Assembly: GCA_019802505.1 (NCBI GenBank)
Contig: JAFMOC010000024.1
Coordinates: forward strand, 1,247,501 to 1,311,500
DNA: 64,000 bases
Direction of reading: 5' to 3'
DNA from: Corydoras sp. C115
Lineage: Eukaryota > Chordata > Actinopteri > Siluriformes > Callichthyidae
Part shown: positions 1 through 17,600 of the stretch, piece by piece
Numbering within the stretch: the stretch's first letter is position 1
Layout: each line of letters begins with the position of its first letter
The notes under the pieces: model-generated
What the model was told of the DNA's origin: nothing
Database searches by the model: none
What the model saw: the letters and a program-made list of their open reading frames with translations, nothing else
Made by a program: the position numbers and the translations under genes

Positions 1-58
1 GTGGAGGAAAAAGACAACAGAGCAAAAATATTGTGTCCAGACTTTTGACTGGTACTGT
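1..58 (+). mobile_element. Truncated end of a Tc1-like MITE
   Basis: The first 58 bases match the right end of the element at 16745-17150 (GTGGAGGAAAAAGACAACAG and TTTTGACTGG). The remainder lies left of the window. Confidence 0.6.
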
Positions 59-60
59 TC

Positions 61-1685
61 AATAGTTTGGAAAGAGCTATTTCCTTCTGATTAAATCCAA
101 GCCCACTTGCTTTAATGTGACTGGAAGTCTGGAAAATCAATTCAAGTTAAATGGAATAAAAACAGATATAAAGTTTACCTGGATGTGTATAACTATAAAA
201 CTGGATCATATGTAAACTGGGCAGAGGAAGTGTGTGGCAGATATGGTAAAGAAAGTAATCTTTTGTATTACCGATAAAGAAAATGACCAACATTTAGTTT
301 AGTGCTTTAAGATTGCCATGTCGACTTCTGAATGGGACTCATTATTCCTAAAAAGTCTGTAATCACTTTCAGAAGTGAAAACAAAGATGATAAAAGTTAA
401 AAGAATGAAATGTTTTATTCACACAGTGCTAATACAAATAGAGATTGGAAATCTAAAACTAACATGTGAATGAGGCAGGAAATAACTCATTTCAGGATGT
501 CATATGAAGTTCCAATCTAAAATACTGGTAAGATAGAAACAAAAAAACTTGAAATCCACTTAAACCTTAAAAATGCTGCCACCAGTTTCAAACTTAAACA
601 AATGTTTTTTAGCATGCTGCAATACATTGGACTTGCTATATCACTCAAAAAATTATTCAGAAGCCCTTTAGCCATTATTTAAATATATTTTGTGTTTTAA
701 TATAAAAAATCATGTGAATTAGCCAGAATTTTTACTTTATTCGTCATTTTATTATTATTGTTTTTTTAAGATTATATGTTTTCATCATTGTTAAATTAGA
801 AGAGTGTATACATAGAGAGCTGAGAGTAGAACATGCTAACCACTAAAAATTTTTACTTTAATTTGTTATTTTATTAAATTCTAGAGATAAAAAAATTATA
901 AATGTTGTCCAACACAATTTCATGTCTTAAAATGTTTATTGAAATAACATTGAAAATATCTTATTTTTTGGCAGCTTAAATAGTTTGAGTGACAATATTT
1001 TATTTGAGTGAATTTTCAAAGCCATTTTTTTTTGTTCCATTAGAAAACTTTACGGCTTTAAGAAGAAGCATACTTTTCATAAGAAAAGTAAGTGCTATAT
1101 TTGGAAACTACATAATTACATTTTATGATCCAGTTGATGTTTTGCTTTCGTAAAACAATCAGTTTTATTCATTATGCAGCTCTTTTTAAGATGCTGGTAT
1201 GTGAGGCCATTAACTGCTAGCCAGCCAGCTGACATCTTTCATAGACCATGTTATATTCAGTGTTTCCAACTTCTCAGTATGAAAAGTAACTATTGGATGT
1301 CTAAAAAAGTCACCAGAAATCACCTAATGCATGACAGTCAATTTGCGTGAATTTAAAGCTGTGGAATAAAACATTAGCATTGTGTGAAGGGAAAAGGTGA
1401 GTACATAACACAATTTCAAAACTACAAATAAACTCTAGTTCCTAGGTTTTATAAGTACTATACTGTCCACAGAGTATAATGGAACGTTCCCAAAAAAAAT
1501 GTTTAGAGTGGTGGTTGTCATGGCGATAAAACTAAAGGTACGAAAACTACCACATAGAACGTCAAATCAATTGTGTTCAGCAAAGCGCAGGTTGTCAGAT
1601 CATTCAAGATTTCATAAATAAGTTCAGGTAAAATAATTGTGTCTTAACACTAAAACTTTTTATTGAGATATAGCATTGGTTTAAA
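61..1685. other. AT-rich non-coding DNA, no gene recognised
   Basis: No long frame, splice-consistent exon or named repeat was recognised here. It lies upstream of the foldback element and of cimap3. Confidence 0.5.
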
Positions 1686-1689
1686 CGTT

Positions 1690-2769
1690 AGCTTCACTAC
1701 ACAAAAGCTACCACTACACAAATACGGCAAAAATAACTTAACTACTCAGAAGTTACTTCACATTTTACCAACCTGATGTCAGATCAATGCAAAATGACAT
1801 ATACACTGGTTAAAACCATTGATCTACCAGCTACGTACCCAACACCCTAACCACTGATCCACACCCTACAGACCACAGTAAATAAATAAACAAATGAATT
1901 CAGTCTGAATATCTGGAGCTTAATAATAATAAACACCTATGTATAGTATATGCGAATCTCACAATGATGAAAACTTAATTTATAAAACATGTTTCATTAT
2001 AGCCTACTGCGGTCACCTGAATGTGGGCTCTTAGTTTGGTGGTAAATTTAATAGTTTGGTTTTGGATTTTTGGCAAAAAGCACACATTACACATATTTTT
2101 TCTCTATAAGGCGAGATAAGGCGATGGCGTGATATCAGTGGACTGCTGTTCTTGCTCTTCTCTATCCTTGTGCTGTGTGCATTAATCGAAACATCAGACA
2201 GATTAGCACACACAGAAGAGTGAGAAGAGCAGTCCACTGATGTCACCCCGTAGTCTTATCTGCAAAATTATATGACACTTTTAGGATCGTCATAAAAAAT
2301 GTGTTTAAATTAACCCACATTTAGAAGGCTCATTGATTTCCCTACTGCAGTAGGCTATGTGTGTTAGAAATAAGTGTAAATGAGGGAATAACAACATGTA
2401 ACGAATGTTATCTCATGTTGACCTGCAGGGGAAGCTAGCCTACAACAGTTGCTGTACTAGACTGTTTAAGTGTTTTTTTAAGCTTACATGTAGTTATATG
2501 TAATATATGGGTTCATCATTGTGAAGTTAGATAAACATATACTATATGTATTTATATTAGCATATGCGTATATAATGCGTATATAAAGCATATACATAAT
2601 CAGTGTATCTGACTGGCAATTTGCACTAATCTGACATTAGATGGGTAGAACGTGAAATAGCTTTTGAGTTACTTTTGCCATATTAGTGAAACTTATATGC
2701 TATATTTCTATATAGCATATTTATACTTGCTATATTTCTATAGGCGGTAGCTTTTGTGTAGTGAAGCTG
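1690..2769. repeat. Long foldback (inverted-repeat) element
   Basis: The outer ends AGCTTCACTACACAAAAGCT (1690-1709) and its complement (about 2750-2769) match exactly. Further matches step inward: around 1720-1815 against 2600-2720, AGCCTACTGC at 2001 against its complement near 2345, and CAGTGGACTGCTGTTC at 2137-2152 against GAGCAGTCCACTG near 2227. The fold closes on a small loop near 2190-2202. Arms are about 500 bp each with indels. No transposase frame is present, so a non-autonomous foldback DNA transposon is the likeliest reading. Confidence 0.7.
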
Positions 2770-2809
2770 TTTATTGTCGAGTAACTAATAGATTAGCTCA
2801 CTAATGCTG

Positions 2810-3005
2810 GGCAAGGTAGCTAAGTGGTTAGGGCATTGAGCTATCAATCTGAAGGTTGGGGGTTCAAATCCCAGGTCCACTGAAGTTACCAGTGTGGGTC
2901 CATGAGTAAGGCCCTTAACCCTCATTGCTCCAGGGATGTTGTGATTAACCCTGTGTTCACCTTGTAAGTCGCTTTGGATAAAAGCATCTGCTAAATGACC
3001 AAATG
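2810..3005 (+). mobile_element. SINE family B (tRNA-derived), full copy
   Basis: It has a tRNA-like head with A box TAGCTAAGTGG and B box GGTTCAAATCC, then the family body with GTAAGTCGCTTTGGATAAAA and the tail CTAAATGACCAAATGTAA. Flanking direct repeats taatgctg (2802-2809 and 3006-3013) support retroposition. This is the reference copy for family B. Confidence 0.75.
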
Positions 3006-3216
3006 TAATGCTGCCGATGACATTAGGAGGAAGAGACTGTCATTTATTGATTGTCATTTATTCATGCCTGTCAATTTCAACTCTTATTTTGTCTTATTCA
3101 TTAAAGAGTTTGTAACTTTATTAATCTGAATTGATTTAGAATCGATTTAATTAATTCCATATGACAGGATCCCAAACCCAGTTTCAGCAATCAAAAAGCC
3201 GTATTGTTCCCGAAAC

Positions 3217-9616
<6,400 letters not shown>

Positions 9617-9659
9617 CTTGCAGACTTTTGCAACATCCACATCGTGTAGCATCAACAAT

Positions 9660-11587
9660 GTAGGACACTAATGTATAGATTGTTTGATGATCAGGTGTCC
9701 GTATTTAACAATTGGAAAACTATGAGTCCATTGAGGGCATCCTGCAGGACTGCCAGTCCAATAAAAATCCAGGTTCCATTCCGTAATTGTCGTAGCCGCG
9801 AGTGCTTCAGCAGAGCCATGGATACAGAGCTGATGACACCTCCATGAAATTAGCAACACCTCAAATGAAACAAGCAAGAAAAGCAGTTGGAGCTAATAAA
9901 AAAATCAGCATTTAAGTAGTAACCAGAGTTTGAATGACACAGTGCAGCATGTGACTCCAGCATACCTGACCAGAGCAGCAGAACTAAAAGGGGCAGATAC
10001 TGCAGACTCTACTTAGTTGAGAGGGCTCCCTGGAACAGTATCGTTTCAGTGCAACACCCTCTATAAATGATGAGCTGGGTGAAGAGATGAAATGCCAGCA
10101 CAGACTGATTCCAGATCACCGACCCAACACCGCCAAGCCTGAGACCTACACCTTTATCTACAGAGAACGTCTTCCACCAGCAGTCATTTCATTTATTTTA
10201 GAAGCTAAAAGTAAACCAGCACTTTGAGATCTAAACTTGCGTGTTGGCTTATACTATTGAATAAGCTCAATGAGATACTGTGGAGCCTGATTATGTAGAA
10301 TTTTATATGTTATCAATACAATTTTGTACTTAATACAAAACTTAACTGGTAGCCAGTGTAAGTTTGATAACACAGGACTGATATGATCAAACTTTCTGGT
10401 TCTAGTTAAAACCCTAGCTGCAGCATTTTGAACAAGTTGTAATTTATGTAATGATTTATTAGAACATCCTGTCAAAAGTGAATTACAATGAACCTTGTGG
10501 TAATAAAAGCATGAATATGTTTCTTCGCATCTTGAAAGGAAAGTATATTTCTAAGCTTCGAAATTAAAGCAATTCTAGTAATATTGCTAATGTGCTTTGT
10601 AAAGGAGAGATCTAAATCTATAATGACACCAAGAGTATTTACCGATGAACTGGGTCTGATTAAAGAGTTATCGAGGTTTAACCCAGAGTCAGAAGCTTTG
10701 TTTATTTTGTCCGTGGGTCCAACTATTGGTACCTCAGTTTTATCAGAATTTAACAGTAGGAAGTTTTTTGACATCCACATTTTAATATCTTGGATGCAAT
10801 CCTCCAGCTTACCGACTGAACGATCATTCGGGTTTAGCACAAATGTATAACTGTATTATCTGCATAAGAGTGAAAACTAATTCCATTGAATTCCATAGTT
10901 CCATGAAAAATGTATCCCAATGGAAGCATATATGGGGCAAATAGGAATGGTCTGAGAACTGACCCTTGCAGAACACCATACTTAACTTTAACAAGATCAG
11001 AACATTGATTGTTAACACAGGTGAACTGATATCGATCTGAAAAATAGGATTTAAACCACTGGAGTATAGAACCTGTAATGCCCATGGTGTTCTCTAATCT
11101 ATCCATATGATGTCATGATCTATAGTGTCAAAGCCAGCACTAAGATCTAATACGAAAAGAAAAGAGATTTGATTATTATCAGAGGACAGTAATAAGTCAT
11201 TAACTACTTTAATTGAGGCTGTCTCAGTGCTATGGTGAGACCTAAAACCTGACTGATAAACTTAAAGGAAAAAAAGAGACAAAAGCAAGGTTTGATATCG
11301 GTCTATAGTTGGACAGTATTAGAGGATCCAAATTAGGGTTTTTTAAGTAATGGTTTAATGACCGCACACTTCAGATTTTTGGGGACAAAGTCTATTTTAA
11401 GCGATTCATTTATGTTTATTAATGGCTCTGTAATATTTGGTTGGAGACCTTGGGTCATTGCATTGTCCAACAGACAGGATGTTGTCTTTGTGTAATTAAT
11501 GATACAAGCTCTTTATTAGAAATTGGGTTAAAGGTATTTACCTCTTGTACCATATTATTTTCTGTTACACTAGATTTTTCAGTAACT
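9660..11587 (-). mobile_element. Dead non-LTR retrotransposon (L2/CR1/Rex-like) with RT fragments
   Basis: The minus strand encodes broken reverse transcriptase pieces in shifting frames: LLKKP and NYRPISN-like remnants near 11300, GVLQGSV and SYADNT (the YADD box region) around 10850-10960, then a downstream piece with AAARVLTRTRK and LHWLPVKFCIKYK around 10260-10480. Order and motifs fit the 3' part of ORF2 of an L2/CR1-type LINE. Frameshifts and stops make it inactive and it is 5'-truncated. The 3' flank 9660-10200 has no coding signal and is probably its 3' UTR or an adjacent repeat. Confidence 0.7.
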
Positions 11588-11598
11588 GGTTGATTATG

Positions 11599-11862
11599 GG
11601 TGGCTTAGTGGTTAGCACGTTCGCCTCTCAGCGCTAGGGATTCCCGGTTCGAATCCCCATCTGGGTGGAGTATCCATGTTCTCCCCATGTCTGCGTGGGT
11701 TTCCTCCAGGTTCTCCGGTTTCCTCCCACAGTCCAAAAACATGGATCAAGTCAATTGAATTCTCAAAAATTGCCCCATATAGAGATATTCTCCCCTGGAT
11801 GGGCATGGGGACCCCCCACGACCCTAATAGAGGATAAAGCGGGAGATAATGAATGAATGAAT
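11599..11862 (+). mobile_element. SINE family A copy with internal deletion
   Basis: Flanked by the perfect duplication ggttgattatg (11588-11598 and 11863-11873). It lacks about 90 bases between the CATATAGAG and ATTCTCCCC motifs of the full element. Confidence 0.85.
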
Positions 11863-12169
11863 GGTTGATTATGCTACATGATGCATTACATGATTTGAGT
11901 CTTGTTTTCAATTTTATCAGTAAAGAAATTCATAAAAGATGATAAAAGATTTTTAAATAGTTTCAGTATTCAACATATTTACTTGAAAAAAAAAAAGAAT
12001 TCTTCACATAGTCTAGTATCTTAAAAAAGATTTCCAACTTTAGCAATGCCCAAATAGTTCTTTAAACGATACGCATTTTAAGGCAATAAAAAAAAATAGT
12101 AGAAGTGCATACATATAACAGGAATATTTAAACTTAGTTCTAGTGAATTTACTAGTGACAAGTGCTATA

Positions 12170-13783
12170 CAGGTGCTGGTCAACGAATTAGAATAATTTG
12201 AAATAGTGCAATCATGAAATTCTTTGAATGCATTTTTTGTGCAGAAAGCAAATCAGGTGTTCACCGCACCTGTCCTACTCGTTAGACTAATCACAGAACT
12301 CGTTACCTGTAAAAAAAATTTGCTCGGCTGAGCTTTCCAAAAGGCCCATTTAGGCCATTTAACTGTGACACTGTTGTTTTATTGAATTAGAATAATGGAG
12401 AAACTGTTTCATTGAATTAGAATAATTTTTATTATAATTACAATCATCACTTTCTCAGTATTTTGTGGCTGCCCCCTTGGCTTGTATGACTGCCTGAAGT
12501 CTCCGCGGCATCGATTCGACCAGCTTGTCGCAAGTTTCCACACTCACAGCTTCCCAGGCAGTGGCGATGTTCTGCTTCAGTTGGTCCAGCGTAGTAGGCT
12601 TTCTGTCGCGAATTTTCCGCTTGAAGATGGCCCAAAGGTTTTCAATGACATTGGGGTCAGGCGAGTTGGCCGGCCATGCTAAAACTTCAAGCTGTTTTTT
12701 AGTGAACCAATCTTTGGTCGACTTTGCCGCATGATCTGGTGCAAGATCCTGTTGAAATATGAAGTCTTCTTCGCCGAACTGTTCCTCAACAGTCGGAATC
12801 AGGAACGTTTCCAGAACATCTTGATATACGGCAGCACTGACAGTCTTCTTGAGGAAGCAGAGTTTCCCTACACCTCGTGCGGACATGCATCCCCAGACCA
12901 TAACGCTCTGGGGAAACTTGACGGATCTTTTCACGCACTCGTGGTTGTAGGTTTCGCCACCACGACGCCAGACACGAGGACCTTGGTCACCGAAGGAGAT
13001 GCAGAAGCGTGATTCGTCACTGAAGACCACTTTCTGCCAGTCTTCAGCAGTCCACTCGCCGTGTTCTTTGGCCCACTTCAGCCGTTTCTCCATTTGTTTC
13101 TTGTTCAGCATCGGTTTTACTGCTGGAACGCGAGATTTGAAGCCGAGTTCGCGCAGACGACGGTAAGTGGTTGATCTGGAGACGTCAGCGCCGGTCTGCT
13201 TGTTTCACAAGTCGGTGAGCTCGGAAGTGGACTTGAACCGGTTGCTGACTGCGATCTTTCTCAGCTGCTTGTTGTCGCGAGCAGAAGTTTTTTGGACGCC
13301 GAAATAGTTGGTGCGCTTGCTGCAGTTTTTCTTGAGAGCTTTGCAGACGGAAGACTGGCTGATGCCGAGTTACTCAGCAATTTTAGTTTGGGTTTGAATT
13401 TGAGCCACTATTCCAGTTGAGAGGTCGCGCTGCTTACCCATGATTGATTTTACAACTTAGAAATTCTACTCAACCCTGACTTTATACTGCACAGTGAACA
13501 CTCTTCACAGAAAACAAAAATTCGAGCATTTATTCTAATTCAATGAAACAGTTTCTCCATTATTCTAATTCAATAAAACAAGTGTCACAGTTAAATGGCC
13601 TAAATGGGCCTTTTGGAAAGCTCAGCTGAGCAATTTTTTTTTACAGGTAACGAGTTCTGTGATTAGTCTAACGAGTAGGACAGGTGCGGTGAACACCTGA
13701 TTTGCTTTCTGCACAAAAAATGCATTCAAAGAATTTCATGATTGCACTATTTCAAATTATTCTAATTCGTTGACCAGCACCTG
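12170..13783 (-). mobile_element. Tc1/mariner element with about 255-bp inverted repeats
   Basis: The ends are CAGGTGCTGGTCAACGAATT and its complement, flanked by TA target duplications (12168-12169 and 13784-13785). Long inverted repeats run from 12170 to about 12425 and about 13530 to 13783 and are almost identical. The motif GAATTAGAATAAT recurs at the outer and inner ends of each arm, as in IR/DR Tc1 elements with internal transposase sites. Total length is 1614 bp with one transposase gene on the minus strand. Confidence 0.92.
12455..13441 (-). pseudogene. Tc1-like DD34E transposase, inactivated by two stop codons
   Basis: Reading from the ATG at 13441, the 328-codon frame meets TAA at codon 24 (13372-13370) and TGA at codon 79 (13207-13205). 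The rest stays in frame to the stop at 12455. Catalytic residues are present: D in SDESRF, D in FQQDLAPDH, and E in NVIENLW with 34 residues between the second D and the E (DD34E). The C-terminus GAATKY is typical of the Tc1 group. Nonsense mutations in the DNA-binding half make it a pseudogene; the intact second half shows the decay is recent. Confidence 0.88.
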
Positions 13784-14099
13784 TACATGCCTGATTGCTG
13801 TTTTGCTGTGTCTTATTTCTATTTCTTACAGCTTGACTGTGACATGGAGTTTACGAAGTTTTATAAAGCTCTTGAGTTTGCAAGACTTACATTGTGTAAA
13901 AAATTTATGAACATAAAGTGGTAACTTGCAACTACTTTCGAATTATTCTTTTGTGTTAAAAGTACTGATCCACCTTTGGTCATTGCATTACATTTTAGTG
14001 TGTGACATTTATTATAAAAAAAAACGATCAAAAATATATTAATTATATACCTAATATTAAGCATTGTCTAATAAAAAAAATAAATAAAAAGTTCCACAA

Positions 14100-14165
14100 T
14101 TATATATTTTTTAACTTTAACAAAGCCCAAATAGTTCTTAAACAATGTGCATTTTTTTACAATAA
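14100..14165 (+). repeat. Copy of the 12040 region
   Basis: AACTTTAACAAAGCCCAAATAGTTCTTAAAC... repeats the sequence at about 12041-12105 (GCCCAAATAGTTCTTTAAAC followed by GCATTTTAAGGCAATAAAAA). Together with the exon copy at 13830 this implies a tandem duplication unit of this region. Confidence 0.6.
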
Positions 14166-14346
14166 AAAAAATATGCACACACCCAGACACACAATGGCTT
14201 TAGTGAACTGCAAAATTCTTAAGATGAACAAACCTCACAGTAAACATTACATGATCTTAATACACAGGACACAAATGCAAGTTTTAGCGAAATGTAGTGT
14301 TTTAGAAAGCTAAGAAAGAAATAGAAATGTTGTGTTGTAAAAAACA

Positions 14347-14365
14347 TTTATTCTTCTAATTTATT
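14347..14365 (-). other. Polyadenylation signals for taf8
   Basis: Two AATAAA hexamers lie on the minus strand at 14352-14347 and 14365-14360, about 300 nt downstream of the taf8 stop codon. This is a typical 3' UTR distance. No cDNA is available to show which is used. Confidence 0.55.
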
Positions 14366-14660
14366 CAAAGGTTCAGAATCAGAGTCAAACATTTATCTTT
14401 TAACATGAGATAAAAAAAAAAACAAGAAAAAGCCAGACATTGTCACATAAAATGAATCATGGCATGATTCTAAAAAAATATAAAATGTTTAATCGTCATC
14501 TTGTGTTTAAATGTCTCACCTTTACCACAGATGAGTCCATCAACCAACAGTGCATCACATTAACACGGGGAAGAAAACTGAGCAAAGTTCTCTCTTTCCA
14601 GAGGCACAGTGTGACCCACGAGCACCATGATATCCTGACTGTTTATCTGCTCTGCCAAGT

Positions 14661-17600
14661 TTATTTGTTTGAATTTATTTTCCTTCTCACTTTGGGCTTC
14701 TTTACAGGCCGTAAGTATGGGTTATCAATCATGTTTTCGTCATTGTTTTTCCCTGTTGGAACTCCTCCACTAGATGGCAGTCCGGAATTTTCTGTAGTCG
14801 CTCCTGTATCATCCTAAAGAAAGCAGATGGCCAGATGAAAATCGTACACAAAATACATTAAAAAAATATTAATTACTTAATATGAACCAGTAATGAGCAA
14901 AATACATTAACCTCGTTTACAGGAAACCAGTACCCCACACATAATACAGTTTAATAAAGAATGGTGCAGAAATATTAAAGGTTCTTACATTGATGTTGTG
15001 GTGGGCATTGTTTTCTGTGTCTGTCTGGTCATCCTGCTCCGATGAGTCCGTCTCCTCTAGTGTCTGCAGCTCTAGCTCCGAGGGCAACAGAGCACTTAGA
15101 TATGGGATAGAGCTCGGCTGTATAGCGATTACTGAAGAAAACAAATGGCAGAAAAATGTCAAATTATCACAGATCACAATTGTACAGTACAGGTCAAAAG
15201 TTTGGACACTCCACCTTATTGCTCCTTTGTCTATTTTCTCCACTTACCATGTAGATGGACTTTGAAGTCCAACAATTACAGACTTTTGTACATCTGTTTT
15301 ATTTATTTTTTTAGTCCCCTGTTGGTTCTCCGATCTCTATTGGTCAGGACTATTACAGAACAGGTATAATTTGGGTGGTGTATTGTCAGTTTGGTAGTGA
15401 CACTGATGCGGTGAGGTGGTTTTTGTGCAGCAGTGCTGCTGGAGTTTCATTTAAACACTTCAGAGACACTGATGGGATAGGAATAATGCACAAACCAGAT
15501 ACCTGGTCTGTGGTGGTACCATCAGGGTCCTGACCATTAGAGAACAGAGTAAAGTATGTATGTACTGTAGTCCACAAACAGATAGATTACAGTCTGGAAT
15601 TGTAAAACTACCCATCTACTCCAAGTCCATCTACATTAAGTGGAACTGATAAAATGGTTAAGGCATGTCCAAACTGTTGACTGGTTCTGTATATTGTACT
15701 GTAATATAAGCTAAGGGTTGTCCAATTACGTGGCATTTTTTTAATACCAGGCAATACAAGTTCTGAAATGTAGAATAACATTGAATTAATTAGCTAATTA
15801 CACTGGTGAACATGACATCTTAAACAGAACTCACATGGAAAAGTAGTGAGGTCATCCTTAAAAAGGCTTTGTGTCTCTCCAGTTTTAGCCATGAACCGTG
15901 TAAGTGCTCTTTCAACGTCTCGCCTCTGAGACGCTGCCTTTTCCCGCAACACCTGGTAGTCGGATACAGGTTCTCGAAATGTCTATACAACAGAACAATA
16001 CATTTTATTTCGTTGGGTTTATAGTAGAGCTGCAACCAAAAAAATAATAGATAAAATTAAATAAAATTAAAAAATAATAATAATAATAAAAAAAAGAATG
16101 TTCTAAATCACTTCACAACTATTGCCCCAAAATGTCTGTTCTGGGTGAAACTGGCAGGTGCTTCCCATGACTCCGTGGGTATGACTCAAGCCCCGTCCAA
16201 ATACATGAAATTCATGTGATTTGGGGGTATAAAAGTGCACTACAATGAGTGAGTGTGTGTCTGTCTCTGCCCTGTGATTAACTGGCAATGTGCCCAAAGA
16301 GTCTCCTCCATGTATTTTGCCCTTTGAGTTTGGTTGTGTGGAATAATGCCTTAATAACCAAAAATTAATCATGAAAGCAGTCTATAAGGGTAATATTTTA
16401 CTTCAGTAGCTTTCATTTGTGGATTTATTTTTTTAATCTCTTCTCAAATGTTATTTGCACATCTGCTATGAACATCTATTCCACAACATATGAACCCCAA
16501 ATTATTTACATTTGTAGAAGCTTACCGGAGTCTTGATGTAGGTATGAGGATCAGGGAATTCTGGAAAATGGCTGGGGATGTAAGGAGGATGCGTACGCTT
16601 CTGTCCAGCCATGAGAGTCTTTGGAATTACTGGGGGATTTGTCACAGGAGCTAAAAAAGAACAAAAACACATTTACAGAGGTTTTTAGACAAAACACATA
16701 CACACAAAAAACATTCTGTTTTACTTTCTTTCCATTTGCACTTACCTTAAAGGGTTTTGGACTACAGTACACACTGTGTACGTCCCCTTTACTCTGTTCT
16801 CTAATGGTCAGGACACCAATAGTACTACCACAGATTATGTATTATTTAGTTGGTGCATTATTCCCATCCCAGCAGTGTCATTAAGGTATTTAAATGAAAC
16901 CACAGCAGCACTGCTGCACTAAAAACCCCTCACCGCATTAGTGTCACTGCAGAACTGAGAATAAACAATACACCACCCAAATTATACCGGTTCTGTGATG
17001 GTTCTGACCAATAGAAAACAGAAAAGCAACAGGGGACTGACAAAACAAGAACTACAGTCTGTAATTGTAAAACTACAAAGTCCATTTATATTTTAAGTGG
17101 AGGAAATAGACAATGGAGCAAGAAGGTGTCCAATCTTTTGACTTGCACTGTATATATAAGAACTAAATTAAAAACTAAAGAATTAAAAGAGAGAAGGAAA
17201 ACAATATGTGTAAAGTATATCTAATAATGGATGTGCATTATTAGCATGGGGCTTAGAGAAGGAAAACTTACGTGCAGTTATGACCATCCTCTGCGTTCGT
17301 TTGGCATACAAGGGAAGTGAATCCACATTAAAACCTAAGAATAAAGAAAGATTCATTTTTAGTTTCATCAACTAATTAACAACAAATCTAGTTACACAGA
17401 AACACATTAACAGAAAAAGGGCCATGTTTAAATAATTTTAATAACATTTTTTAATTGATAAAAGATTGAAAAAAGGCTACATTTACTTATTGTTCAATTT
17501 CAATTTCCTGCTCAGATCCAATTTGCCCATCTGGGCATTTTCACATTCAGAAACACACAGCAGCACATGTTGCTGTGTTTTAACACAAGGCAACAGAATT

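Larger units (their letters stand above)
12075..13910 (+). pseudogene. Decayed duplicate of the cimap3 last exon and flanks, split by a Tc1 element
   Basis: Bases 12090-12169 and 13786-13910 resemble the 3' end of cimap3 intron 5 and the last exon (9440-9640). The acceptor survives as cttacag, followed by CTTGACTGTGACATGGAGTT against CTTGACAGTGACATAGAGTT in the real exon at 9551. The copy then diverges and has lost the AYLSQYY coding end, though TTTGCAAGACTT still matches the sequence after the real stop. The Tc1 element at 12170 sits inside this copy. Confidence 0.7.

Noticed and set aside
12731..13012. Plus-strand open frame of 93 codons
   Set aside because: It is the antisense shadow of the Tc1 transposase pseudogene.
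14440..14817. Plus-strand 125-codon frame over the end of taf8
   Set aside because: It is the reverse strand of the taf8 last exon and 3' UTR.
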